Assembly: GCF_964048965.1 (NCBI RefSeq)
Contig: NZ_OZ040189.1
Span: 3,166,501 to 3,230,500, forward strand
Length of the DNA: 64,000 bases
Reading direction: 5' to 3'
DNA from: Tenacibaculum sp. 190130A14a
GTDB taxonomy: Bacteria > Bacteroidota > Bacteroidia > Flavobacteriales > Flavobacteriaceae
Shown: one piece after another, positions 1-8,040 of the stretch
Numbering within the stretch: position 1 is the first letter of the stretch
Layout: every line of letters starts with the position of its first letter
Made by a program: the position numbers and the translations under genes
The notes under the pieces: generated by a model
Told to the model about the DNA's origin: nothing
What the model saw: the letters and a program-made list of their open reading frames with translations, nothing else
Databases searched by the model: none

Positions 1-235
1 CTTTTCTTACTTTTTCAACCTCATCAATTTCATTTTTAACTAAAAAATTATTTTCTGAAAGGTATTTGTAAAAAGCTGGATGAATTTGTTCTAATTCATC
101 AATGTTTTCATTTTTCCCAGCTAAAAGCAATTCCTTTAAATCGTGTTCTAAAAAAATAACTTTATTGTCGAAAGAATTGTACAATGCATACTTATCTTGA
201 TATGGTATGACTGAGTTAAATTGACTGTATTTCAT
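1..235 (-). CDS. Probable radical SAM peptide maturase, N-terminal part (cut by window start)
   Basis: An open frame runs leftwards from the ATG at 235 to the window edge (78 codons seen), starting MKYSQFNSVIPYQDKYALYN. This N-terminus (peptide-binding-like segment, 'ALYNSFDNKVIFL', then a helical 'IHPAFYKYLSENNFLVKNE') resembles the start of Bacteroidota radical SAM/SPASM maturases that modify small ribosomal peptides. The CxxxCxxC cluster motif would lie outside the window, so the family call rests on this N-terminal pattern and on the precursor-like gene just upstream at 474-698 on the same strand. Other possibility: an unrelated RiPP enzyme with a similar recognition domain. Confidence 0.6.
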   Translation of the reverse strand, partial: MKYSQFNSVIPYQDKYALYNSFDNKVIFLEHDLKELLLAGKNENIDELEQIHPAFYKYLSENNFLVKNEIDEVEKVRK

Positions 236-431
236 AATGATTTTATTTTTATTTAGAGTATAGAAATCCAACAGCTACCATGAAACTAAATATTCATGAA
301 TGCCTATAAGTTTTCTAAATAAATTTCTGATTAAATAAAATTGAAAGTTTTATTGAAGTAAGAGCACTTCTTTTAAACTTTTATTTAAACGAATATTCGT
401 TTTTGGAAATAAACCAAAATGGTTTTCTTTG

Positions 432-466
432 ATACAAAGGAATATGTAAAACATATTCCTTTGTAT
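432..466 (-). terminator. 16-bp perfect hairpin between precursor and maturase genes
   Basis: Perfect inverted repeat: arms 432-447 and 451-466, loop of 3 nt. It begins 7 nt after the stop codon of the precursor gene and lies before the maturase start at 235. There is no immediate U-run on the minus strand, so it may be a partial terminator or an mRNA-stabilising 3' hairpin. Either role would let the small peptide be made in excess over its enzyme. Confidence 0.6.
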
Positions 467-473
467 AGTATCC

Positions 474-698
474 TTATGCTTGGATTGAAGATGCTCCACC
501 ACCACATCCTGAAACGCAGTTACCTCCGTTACAGTTGTTTGTAGTTGCTCCACAGTTCTTAGCTAAGTTTAATGCTCCAATAATGTTAGTATCTAATCCA
601 GCTCCAGTTGATAAAGCTTGAGAAAATCCTCCTTTTAAGATATCATTTGACGTTTCTAAAGATTCAAATTTCGTTAAGTCTAATTCTTGTTTTTTCAT
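474..698 (-). CDS. RiPP precursor peptide, GG-type leader with a four-cysteine core
   Basis: A 74-residue peptide. Residues 1-24 look like a leader (Lys-rich start, 'LTKFESLETSNDILKGG') with a Gly-Gly at 23-24, the usual cut site of bacteriocin-type leaders and of the Bacteroidota 'GG' natural-product precursors. The C-terminal part is rich in Gly, Asn and Ser and has Cys at 49, 56, 61 and 65. No other Cys occurs. It lies upstream of the probable radical SAM maturase and downstream of an outer-membrane receptor, all on the minus strand. The product could be a thioether-bridged or otherwise cysteine-modified peptide; the chemistry cannot be told from the sequence. Start ATG at 698; no rival start. 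Confidence 0.7.
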   Translation of the reverse strand: MKKQELDLTKFESLETSNDILKGGFSQALSTGAGLDTNIIGALNLAKNCGATTNNCNGGNCVSGCGGGASSIQA

Positions 699-826
699 AA
701 TTAAATAGTTATAAGTTAATAATTAATTTTTTGAAGTTTTACACTTCTTCTTGTTGCAACTTTAGCTTACTTAGCAATTTATACTGCGCATTATAAAACA
801 CTTAGTAAACCTTTTTCTTTTATATT

Positions 827-3184
827 TTAATTTGTTCTATTCTTTTCATCTACATTACTCATTTTCCTATTCGTCTTTCTCACTTTTCTATTTCCAAAAT
901 TGTAATTGATTGAAAACTTTAGGTATTGAGTATCGTAATAACCATTGTAAATGGCATCTGTTTGATTTCTTGTACTTCGATTATTAAAATTAAATTCTCG
1001 TAAAATATTATTGACCGTTAAAGAAACCTCTAAATTATTAGTAGCGTTATATTTAATAAAAGCATTGAGTAAATACTGTTCAAAATTATATACGATATCT
1101 TTTGAGGTATTTGGAAAACGATAGGTAAAATCAAACCCAACTAATGTTTTTTGTTTTTTATCTAAAACAAAATGATTTGTAGTTTTTATGATTCCTCCGA
1201 TACCAGTTACCGATGCAGGAGTAATCGGTGCAATTTTTGAATCTGATGTACTATGGTAAATTTGAAATGTAGCTAAACTTTGCCACCAAGTTTTCTTAGC
1301 ATATAAGTAGTTCAACATAAGTCCTACATCAAAACTATCAAAGTAGTTTAATCTTGTAATTGACTGGGTTAAATTATCGTTGTCTAGAATTGCTACTTGT
1401 CCTGAGTTATTTTCCGTTTGAGAAGTATAAATTTCTGCACTAAAAAAGTTCTTGTATAGATATCCAAAAGTAACATTAGAGGATAACACAGGCCTTAAAT
1501 TAGGGTTTCCTTCTGCATATGAAAACGGACTTGTATAGATTCTAAATGGATTAAGTGCACTAAAGCCTGGTCTATTTATTCTTTTCGAATAATCAAGAGA
1601 AAAATTATGATGTTGACCTGGCCTATACGTTACATACACTGTAGGAAAAAAGTTCACATAGTCATTTCTTACTTCAGTATCCAAAACATGTTCTTTAGAC
1701 AATGTTTCGGTTCTTTCCATTCGTAAACCAGATTTAAAACTCCATTGTGTCAAACCAAAAGAACTGCTCAATGAAGCATATAAAGCTTGAATATCCTCTT
1801 TATATGTAAACATGGTTTCTTGATCAAACCCAACTCCTCCTGTTATAAATACATTATTATCTGTTTCTGAAAATGAAACCTTACCACCAAAGTTTAAGGC
1901 TACGTTTTTAATTGGATATTCGACATCAACCTGCGAAGAAAAATTAGAGATTTTTTGTAATGAATTATTGGTTATCCTAGTTACATCTGAAAGACTATTA
2001 CCACTAGTTTGTATGGTATTTATTATACTTCCTTGTTCTCGTTCAAAATCGAAATAATCAAAATCAATATTAATAACTCTCTTTGGTGTTATATTAATTA
2101 CACTATGAAAATTTAAACCATTTAATTTTCTTTCCCCTTCTTCTACTCCAGTATTATTAATTTTTGCAATAGAGTTACTCGGTTGCTCTACTTTAATAGT
2201 ACCCTGACTAGTATTTCCTGGAGTATTAAAACTACCAACATATTGTGCTCCAATCAACCATTTAGAATTTATTCTATACTCTGAAGAAAGGTTGGCTGTA
2301 AATAAGTCTGTTTCATATGTATAGTTTGTTTCTTGGTTCCATAAATTATTAGGATAAAAGATTTTATTTCTTTCCTCTCCTCTCCACTTCCCATTTATAT
2401 AACTAACATTTGTTGAGAAGAAAAATTTCTTTTTGTTATAATTAAACGATCCCGTACCTGACACCAATGCATTATGACCTTGACGGTAAGAAGCCCCTAT
2501 ATTACTATTCCAAAAATCAATCGTTTTCTTCTTGGTAATAATATTTATAAGGGCGACATTACCTTCTGCATCATATTTAGCCGGAGGATTCTTAATTATT
2601 TCTATACGATCAATATCAGTAGCTTTTAATGATTTCAAAAAAGCTGTTAAACTATTTCCCGATAACTTCGTTTTTCTTCCATTGATTAAAATGAGGGTTC
2701 CATCTTTTCCAAAAACTTGAATAGTTTCTCCGTTAACAAAAACCCCTGGAGTAAAACTTAACAGTTCTGTCATATCACCGTTAGCCTTCCCTATTAAACT
2801 ATTCTTTACATCAAAGACAAGACGATCTGCTGTTCTTTTAAACACTTTTTTAGAGGCTTCTATTTGTACTGCTTCCAATTCTTGACTATTCTCTAAAAGT
2901 GTTATCGATTCTTCAACAGTTCCTACAGCATTTACTTTTTTACTCCAATCTTTATATCCTAAAAAACTAACTCTTAAAGTATACGTACCTTCTTTTGCAA
3001 CTATTTCGAATGTTCCTTTATCATTTGTAACGGTACCCTTGTAAATTCCTTTATCAGAAAGTAATACCACATCAGCAAATTCAACAGGTTCATTATTCTT
3101 GTTAGTTACTTTTCCCTTATACACTACTTGCGAGAATCCATAAGAAGTATATAAGCCCAGTATAAAAAATATTATTCTGTGCAT
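827..3184 (-). CDS. Outer-membrane beta-barrel / TonB-receptor-like protein with carboxypeptidase-regulatory N-domain
   Basis: I use the ATG at 3184 because it gives a clean signal peptide (MHRIIFFILGLYTSYGFSQ). The frame also opens at 3232, but this adds a charged 16-residue stretch in front. After the signal come a CarboxypepD_reg-like Ig fold ('VYKGKVTNKNNEPVEFADV', 'GYKDWSKKV'), a plug-like segment ('LIGKANGDMTELLSFTPGVF', 'IEIIKNPPAKYDAEG') and a long barrel ending 'FSINYNFGNRKVRK'. This matches the 'outer membrane beta-barrel family' (OMP_b-brl_3). It follows the acyltransferase gene by about 50 nt and precedes the RiPP precursor, so it may export or import the locus product. Substrate unknown. 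Confidence 0.85.
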   Translation of the reverse strand: MHRIIFFILGLYTSYGFSQVVYKGKVTNKNNEPVEFADVVLLSDKGIYKGTVTNDKGTFEIVAKEGTYTLRVSFLGYKDWSKKVNAVGTVEESITLLENSQELEAVQIEASKKVFKRTADRLVFDVKNSLIGKANGDMTELLSFTPGVFVNGETIQVFGKDGTLILINGRKTKLSGNSLTAFLKSLKATDIDRIEIIKNPPAKYDAEGNVALINIITKKKTIDFWNSNIGASYRQGHNALVSGTGSFNYNKKKFFFSTNVSYINGKWRGEERNKIFYPNNLWNQETNYTYETDLFTANLSSEYRINSKWLIGAQYVGSFNTPGNTSQGTIKVEQPSNSIAKINNTGVEEGERKLNGLNFHSVINITPKRVINIDFDYFDFEREQGSIINTIQTSGNSLSDVTRITNNSLQKISNFSSQVDVEYPIKNVALNFGGKVSFSETDNNVFITGGVGFDQETMFTYKEDIQALYASLSSSFGLTQWSFKSGLRMERTETLSKEHVLDTEVRNDYVNFFPTVYVTYRPGQHHNFSLDYSKRINRPGFSALNPFRIYTSPFSYAEGNPNLRPVLSSNVTFGYLYKNFFSAEIYTSQTENNSGQVAILDNDNLTQSITRLNYFDSFDVGLMLNYLYAKKTWWQSLATFQIYHSTSDSKIAPITPASVTGIGGIIKTTNHFVLDKKQKTLVGFDFTYRFPNTSKDIVYNFEQYLLNAFIKYNATNNLEVSLTVNNILREFNFNNRSTRNQTDAIYNGYYDTQYLKFSINYNFGNRKVRKTNRKMSNVDEKNRTN

Positions 3185-3235
3185 TGTTAGTTTTTGTTTA
3201 CAATTCAAATTTATTTTAAAACATCTGTGCATGAA

Positions 3236-3913
3236 TTACACTAAAGGGTAGTTATACGATTTACTTTTGTCTCTTAACATTAACTCATTGATTTTAAACG
3301 CTTTTAAAACATTCTCAGGAACCAAATTTTTGTTTTTATCATAAAACTTCACCAATCCTTCACTATAAATACATATAGGAACTTTTACAGATCCGACAAT
3401 CTTCACACCTTCTCCTACCTGAATTATATCAATCCCTAAAGCACGCATTACTCGAATCAACTTTTCATCACACTCCGCAAAAACTATTGAATTTGGTTGG
3501 GCATATACTGGTGTTAGCGCACATGCAATTAATTTTTTAAACAACGATAAGTCTTTTACTTCTTTTCGTATTGCCAACCTTCCAATATGCCAAACGTGTT
3601 TAAGCATGGTATTACCTATTATATCTAATGGTTTAATTCCAAATAACTCTTCAATAGGCAGCATATCTTTATAATTCCATTTTAAAATTCGAATGGATGC
3701 TGCAATTTGCTGAGCCTCATTTTCAATAATAAAAATAGATGAGTCTTTTTTAGTTCTAATTTCTTGTTGAGTAAGAATAGAAACTAAATCTTGATAATCA
3801 TCAGAGCTTTCACCATTACTATGATGGCATAGATTCTGTTCAACAATAAATCTTGATAAGTTCGTTAAGTTCTCGTTTGTTTTTGCAGTTAACATTTGAA
3901 TGTTTGAAGTCAT
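3236..3913 (-). CDS. GNAT-fold acyltransferase, LuxI/FeeM (N-acyl amino acid synthase)-like
   Basis: 225 residues. The middle and end show the GNAT-type pattern of autoinducer and N-acyl amino acid synthases: a strand 'IFIIENEAQQIAASIRILKW' (60-79), 'HIGRLAIRK' (109-117) followed by a helix, then 'VFAECDEKLIRVMRALGI' (144-161) and a C-terminal strand 'KIVGSVKVPICIY'. In this superfamily the enzyme joins a fatty acyl group from acyl-ACP or acyl-CoA to an amine. It sits divergent from a LuxR-type regulator (179 nt between starts) and has a lux-box-like dyad 69 nt upstream of its start. Product and acyl donor cannot be predicted. Confidence is fair for the fold, lower for the reaction. Confidence 0.6.
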   Translation of the reverse strand: MTSNIQMLTAKTNENLTNLSRFIVEQNLCHHSNGESSDDYQDLVSILTQQEIRTKKDSSIFIIENEAQQIAASIRILKWNYKDMLPIEELFGIKPLDIIGNTMLKHVWHIGRLAIRKEVKDLSLFKKLIACALTPVYAQPNSIVFAECDEKLIRVMRALGIDIIQVGEGVKIVGSVKVPICIYSEGLVKFYDKNKNLVPENVLKAFKINELMLRDKSKSYNYPLV

Positions 3914-3981
3914 AATTGCTTAGCTTTTTCGAAATTTTTAATTCTTTTCAAGCCAAATTATCATTTCACTGTCTTCCTTTG

Positions 3982-3999
3982 CTTACACTAAATAGTAGT
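3982..3999. promoter_or_regulatory. Lux-box-like 18-bp dyad, copy 1 (acyltransferase promoter)
   Basis: CTTACACTAAATAGTAGT. It matches 14 of 18 bases of the copy at 5649-5666. Its centre is about 33 bp upstream of a near -7 element (minus strand, plus-strand bases caaatta at 3954-3960) of the acyltransferase gene. This is where an activator that replaces the -33 contact would bind. Confidence 0.5.
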
Positions 4000-4019
4000 A
4001 TTCTTTTGACAATCAATAT

Positions 4020-4037
4020 ACTACACAAAAGTGTAGA
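4020..4037. promoter_or_regulatory. Lux-box-like 18-bp dyad, copy 2 (LuxR-type regulator promoter)
   Basis: ACTACACAAAAGTGTAGA, an inverted repeat of CTACAC/GTGTAG around AAAA. It matches 14 of 18 bases of copy 3. Its centre is 38 bp upstream of the -7 element at 4063-4070, fitting autoregulation of the LuxR-type gene. Confidence 0.55.
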
Positions 4038-4062
4038 AGTTTATCGTATCAATAACTTTTAC

Positions 4063-4070
4063 TAAATTTG
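4063..4070 (+). promoter_or_regulatory. Bacteroidota -7 promoter element of the LuxR-type gene
   Basis: TAAATTTG fits TAnnTTTG and lies 22 nt upstream of the ATG at 4093. No good -33 TTG is found at the usual spacing, which fits an activator-dependent promoter. Confidence 0.5.
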
Positions 4071-4092
4071 CATAGCCCTCGAAATTTTGATT

Positions 4093-4854
4093 ATGAAAAA
4101 AAAAGTAGATGATTTCTTCTCTCTCAAGAATAGTATTCAGAGGCTCACGGAGAAAGATTTTGAAAATGACTTTGATTACTTGGCTTCAATTGAAGCTTTT
4201 GCTAGAACTACTTATAAATCCATAATTGTAGTTGACTACGATAAAAAAGGTTTTGAATACGTTTCGGAAAATCCTTTGTTTTTATGTGGAGATTCTCCAG
4301 AGGATGTAAAGAAAATGGGCTATGCCTATTACTTTAAAAATGTAGCTGAAGAAGATATAGACTTACTTTTCAAAATTAATACTGTAGGTTTTGATTTTTA
4401 CGAACAAATCCCTTTAGAAGATCGTCTACAATATACTATTTCATACGACTTTCATATCGTAAACCAAGAATCTCGACGCGTATTAGTTAATCAAAAACTT
4501 ACCCCAATGTTCCTAACGGAAGAAGGAAAAATTTGGAAAGCAATATGTATTAAATCACTTTCATCTAAGGAAACTTCTGGTAATATTCAAATCTTTAAAG
4601 AAAACGAGAATAAAATGTTTTGTTATAATTTAGAGGGAGATTATTGGGAAACAAAGGAAAAAATTCAATTAACTTCTCGAGAACGTGAAATCTTGATATA
4701 TTCTTCTAGAGGATTTACCATTAATGAAATTGCTGAAGCTATTTTTGTTTCTCCGGATACGGTAAAATTTCACAGAAAGAAAATATTTGAAAAGTTAGAA
4801 ACAGCTAATATTACAGAGGCTATTTCATTTGCCACCAATAATAAACTTATTTAA
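4093..4854 (+). CDS. LuxR-family transcriptional regulator with PAS-like N-terminal domain
   Basis: 253 residues from the ATG at 4093; an in-frame TTG six bases upstream is not needed. The last ~65 residues form a LuxR/GerE helix-turn-helix ('LTSREREILIYSSRGFTINE', 'IAEAIFVSPDTVKFHRKKIF'). The N-terminal ~180 residues look like a sensor of PAS type found in many Bacteroidota LuxR proteins ('YVSENPLFLCG', 'MGYAYYFKNVAEEDIDLL', 'YTISYDFHIV'). It lies divergent from the LuxI/FeeM-like acyltransferase and ends 4 nt inside the convergent ThiF-like gene. It is the natural candidate to bind the three 18-bp dyads nearby. Whether it senses an acylated signal is inference. Confidence 0.85.
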   Translation: MKKKVDDFFSLKNSIQRLTEKDFENDFDYLASIEAFARTTYKSIIVVDYDKKGFEYVSENPLFLCGDSPEDVKKMGYAYYFKNVAEEDIDLLFKINTVGFDFYEQIPLEDRLQYTISYDFHIVNQESRRVLVNQKLTPMFLTEEGKIWKAICIKSLSSKETSGNIQIFKENENKMFCYNLEGDYWETKEKIQLTSREREILIYSSRGFTINEIAEAIFVSPDTVKFHRKKIFEKLETANITEAISFATNNKLI

Positions 4855-5603
4855 CTATCTATTACAGACAAATAAAATTCAGGAAAAACTTTTACCTCTT
4901 TTCCAATTACTATTTTATACAAAATACTGGTACACATTGAAGCTACCAACCATGATGATACACATAATTGAGGTGGTGGTAACGTTTCCTTTTCCTTTTT
5001 ATATGCAGCTATGATTTCATCGAGCCAACTTTGTGGCTTACCCCAAAACCTCATATAACTTGCTGCATATCGAATAACCTCCATTTCATTTACATCTTCT
5101 TTCTTTCTAAAAATAGCATCCAATAATAAACTATTCGGATTAATAATAGTTACCAATCCACCCCACCCCAAATTGTATGAGTGCAGAACTGGAACCTCTT
5201 TATCTCTGCAAATCTCATCAAAAAGCAAAGGTATATTGGATGAATGGTCTAGTGTATTAATTGCTATTTTATGGCCTTCTATTATAGAGGTAATATTTTC
5301 TTCATCAATCATACAATTGAGAGCGGTAATAGTAGCTTTTGAATTGATGTTTAGGAGTCGCTTCTTTATTGCTTCTGACTTACTAGTATCAATATCACTT
5401 TCTATATAATTCTCTCTATTTAGCTTTGATACTTCAACAACATTACTATCTACAATAGTTATATTTTCAAAACCAAAACGTAAAATACATTCTGCAATCA
5501 CACTCCCAATGCCAGCTCCTCCAATAAGAATGGGCACATTCTTTATTTTATCTTGCTCTTCTTTTGTTAAAAATATACGATTACTAGTGTACCTATCTTC
5601 CAA
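4851..5603 (-). CDS. ThiF/MoeB-type E1-like adenylyltransferase
   Basis: 250 residues starting with TTG at 5603; no nearby ATG keeps the N-terminal helix. It has the E1 nucleotide-binding motif GGAGIGS (28-34), 'VDSNVVEVSKLNRENY' (from residue 51, with Asp52 and the conserved Ser-x-Leu-Asn-Arg), and 'NTLDHSSN' with the conserved Asp. The family activates a carboxylate, often a protein or peptide C-terminus, as an acyl-adenylate. The zinc CxxC pairs of canonical ThiF/MoeB are absent. Its promoter carries the same dyad as the LuxR-type and acyltransferase genes. It could adenylate the RiPP, an amino acid, or an acylated product of the locus; the partner is unknown. Confidence 0.8.
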   Translation of the reverse strand: MEDRYTSNRIFLTKEEQDKIKNVPILIGGAGIGSVIAECILRFGFENITIVDSNVVEVSKLNRENYIESDIDTSKSEAIKKRLLNINSKATITALNCMIDEENITSIIEGHKIAINTLDHSSNIPLLFDEICRDKEVPVLHSYNLGWGGLVTIINPNSLLLDAIFRKKEDVNEMEVIRYAASYMRFWGKPQSWLDEIIAAYKKEKETLPPPQLCVSSWLVASMCTSILYKIVIGKEVKVFPEFYLSVIDS

Positions 5604-5619
5604 ACCTTTCTGTTTTTAA

Positions 5620-5627
5620 CAAAAATA
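5620..5627 (-). promoter_or_regulatory. -7 promoter element of the ThiF-like gene
   Basis: On the minus strand it reads TATTTTTG (TAnnTTTG), 16 nt before the TTG start at 5603. The dyad at 5649-5666 is centred 34 bp upstream of it. Confidence 0.45.
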
Positions 5628-5648
5628 TATTTTACCCCTTTTTTGTGC

Positions 5649-5666
5649 ACTACTCTAAAGAGTAGT
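5649..5666. promoter_or_regulatory. Lux-box-like 18-bp dyad, copy 3 (ThiF-like gene promoter)
   Basis: ACTACTCTAAAGAGTAGT: 8-bp perfect arms around a central AA. It is the most symmetric of the three copies, which together suggest ACTACWCWAAAGWGTAGT as a consensus. Confidence 0.55.
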
Positions 5667-5717
5667 CAATGGAGAAATTGTCTCTTTTTTCGATGAACTT
5701 TTATCAAAACTATACAA

Positions 5718-6999
5718 TCAAGTTATTTTGTTTCGAAGCAATTTGTTTCCTACTACGCAACTTAAGCACAACTTTAAATCACAATACTTATTTTTTAATT
5801 CTAACAATGCTTGTGTTTCAAAAGCATTTGTTGATGATATATTTATTTCTGAAAACTTAGAAACAATTGTATTCTTTTCTGGTTTCATTTCTCTTAACAA
5901 AAGAAAGATATCCTCATGTAATGATTCTCCTCTACTCTTCATCCAAACAAATTTTAAAGGAACAATGGTATTAATGATGAGCAAATCAATAAACGATTTC
6001 GTTAACTTTTTATGTGTCTTTTTTGAGGTTGCTTCAAATGTGTAATGGTTTTTCCAAAATGAATCAACTTCTATTGAGAAAAACGTATACACTGCTTCCA
6101 AACTTTCTAAATTCATGAGCTCATAAAATAAATTTGAATGCCTATGATATAAGCCTATTAGCTGTGCCAATCGAACTGTTGGAAAATTGGCTGGACGCAT
6201 CCTAAAAAACTGAAATTGTGCATAAATGCATGGTGAAATACCATGTTTCTTTTGTAGATATATATATGCTACTTTGAGTTGTCTAAAATAATCTTCATCA
6301 ACTTCTTTTTCTAAAAAACCAGCCTGACCAAATAGCAATGCTGAAATCACTTTCCTATCGTGGCGCACTTTACGTAACAAAGAGAATTCAACCGATTGTG
6401 CTAAACTTAAGAAAGAATCTCCATTTACTTTTAATCCAAAGTTCTTGGCAAGCAACTGAAACAATACCGCTTCGAAATCATTATTAGATTTTTCAAGTAA
6501 GTCATAAATTAAAACTGACTTGCGCTCTAAACGTTCAAAATACAAACGTTCTAACCAATTATGAAATAAAAAAGTATCTACCTCAGTAATTTGGGTCTCA
6601 CATGAAATCCAACGTTCATTTTTATGAAATAATCGATCATAATTTGTCAGAATGTTATCAGGTATATAGTCTTGTAAAACTATTGTAGGTAATGGCACAT
6701 TATTCTTCATATATACCTCCATGTCGTGTTCCCAAACTACATGTAAAATTACTGCATCATAATTAGCGTCCATTTCATGTTGATGCACATACCAATCGGA
6801 GGATTTCACATGAATTTCTACAGTACCTACCCAAAGTTGATCACTTATCTTTAACTGAGCATTAAAAAAATCTGGGCCTGTATTGGTATTCAATACCCCC
6901 AGGTTTCAACACTTTAACTGTTTCTCCTTGAACTGTGGTTAACTTATTAAAATCAAATAGTTGTTGTTTCCATAAAAAATGTAAAAAGTTCTCTTTCAT
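5718..6999 (-). pseudogene. DUF2851 family protein gene, interrupted by a +1 frameshift
   Basis: Family members are about 420-430 residues. Here the first part starts at the ATG at 6999 (MKENFLHFLWKQQLFDF) and runs in frame to 'TVKVLKPG'. The rest, from 'NTNTGPDFFNAQLKI' to the stop at 5718, lies in another frame. The shift is at a run of five C at 6896-6900 (GGGGG on the coding strand). With four G the frame would read PGVLNTNTGPDFFNA without a break, giving 426 residues. The remainder looks intact ('EIHVKSSDWYVHQHEMDANY', and a C-terminal Cys-rich tail). The function of the family is unknown. It may be a true inactivation or a base-calling error in the homopolymer. Confidence 0.8.
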
Positions 7000-7129
7000 C
7001 TGTATTTGTGTTTAGTATCAGATGCGATTCACTATAAAACATAAAAATGGGTAGTACGTTATGATCATAGCACATCATAACATTTGAATATTTTTGTAAA
7101 TTCACTCAATTTTTGTCGACCTTTAAGTT

Positions 7130-7957
7130 ATGAAAAATTTCATTAAATCTCTCTTTATTAGTGCATTTCCATTATATGCCTTGGTTATTTCCATTAAGAC
7201 ACTCCTAACAAATAGCTTTACACTACATAACATTGGACTGTTAGTTTCGTCAATTGCAGTAGTATTGTTTTTCACAATGCTCTTTATAAAACCAGTTGCC
7301 AGAACCACCAAAACATTAACATTTTATTCGGCTTTAATTAGCATCGGTTTTGCATTAAACTTACTAGATTTCAATAGAGATTCTTTATTAATTCCGCTTT
7401 CAATTGCTTTGGGTTGGTTAGCTTATTTAACTTGGTACTCTACCTTTAACTCAAGAGATATGTCAGTTTTAGACTTTGGAAAAAAACTACCTGAATTTTC
7501 TCTTGAAAACACCAAGAACGAAATGGTTAATAGCCGCTCTTTTACAGGTGATTTTAAAATTTTCATCTTCTTTCGTGGTAATTGGTGTCCGTTATGTATG
7601 GCACAAATAAAAGAAGTAGTGGATCAATATAAAGAACTAGAAAAAAGAAAAGTAGATATGTTATTGATAAGCTCTCAGCCTCATAAATTCACGAAGAACT
7701 TAGCTAAAAAACACCAAGTCCCTTTTCATTTTTTACGAGATATAAACAACCAGGTTGCCCTACAGTTAAAAATAATTCACAAAAACGGACTGCCAGCAGG
7801 GTTTCAGGCACTAGGCTACGAATCTGACGTAGTATTACCTACCGTAATTATTACCGACAAAAACGATAAAATAATCTTTGCTGATTTAACTGATAACTAT
7901 CGTGTTCGACCAGAACCAGCTACTTTCTTACGAATTATTGACAACTATAAAGGCTAA
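7130..7957 (+). CDS. Membrane-anchored redoxin (AhpC/TSA, thioredoxin-fold) protein
   Basis: 275 residues. The first ~110 residues hold about four hydrophobic segments (membrane anchor). A thioredoxin/peroxiredoxin-like domain follows from 'LDFGKKLPEFSLENTKNEMV', with the active-site motif 'FRGNWCPLCMAQIKEVVDQY'. The CPLC pair suggests a dithiol redox centre facing one side of the membrane. The C-terminal part holds the cis-Pro-like 'VVLPTVIITDKNDKIIF'. The physiological substrate is unknown. A TATTTTTG -7-like element occurs upstream, and a hairpin overlaps the stop. Confidence 0.8.
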   Translation: MKNFIKSLFISAFPLYALVISIKTLLTNSFTLHNIGLLVSSIAVVLFFTMLFIKPVARTTKTLTFYSALISIGFALNLLDFNRDSLLIPLSIALGWLAYLTWYSTFNSRDMSVLDFGKKLPEFSLENTKNEMVNSRSFTGDFKIFIFFRGNWCPLCMAQIKEVVDQYKELEKRKVDMLLISSQPHKFTKNLAKKHQVPFHFLRDINNQVALQLKIIHKNGLPAGFQALGYESDVVLPTVIITDKNDKIIFADLTDNYRVRPEPATFLRIIDNYKG

Positions 7958-7979
7958 TTGATAGTAGTATCAATTTTTA
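7957..7979 (+). terminator. Intrinsic terminator after the redoxin gene
   Basis: ATTGATA/TATCAAT stem (7957-7963 and 7968-7974) with a GTAG loop, followed by TTTTTAT. It starts at the last base of the stop codon. Confidence 0.65.
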
Positions 7980-8040
7980 TAATGAAGTTAACAGTCGATT
8001 TCTAATCGTCTGTAGTATTTTTGTTTCAAAATTATAACAC

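Noticed and set aside
2532..2720. Open frame on the plus strand inside the beta-barrel gene
   Set aside because: It is the shadow of a well-supported minus-strand gene with signal peptide and barrel pattern.
3185..3232. Longer start of the beta-barrel protein at 3232
   Set aside because: It puts a charged, Cys-containing stretch ahead of the signal peptide; the ATG at 3184 gives a normal signal.
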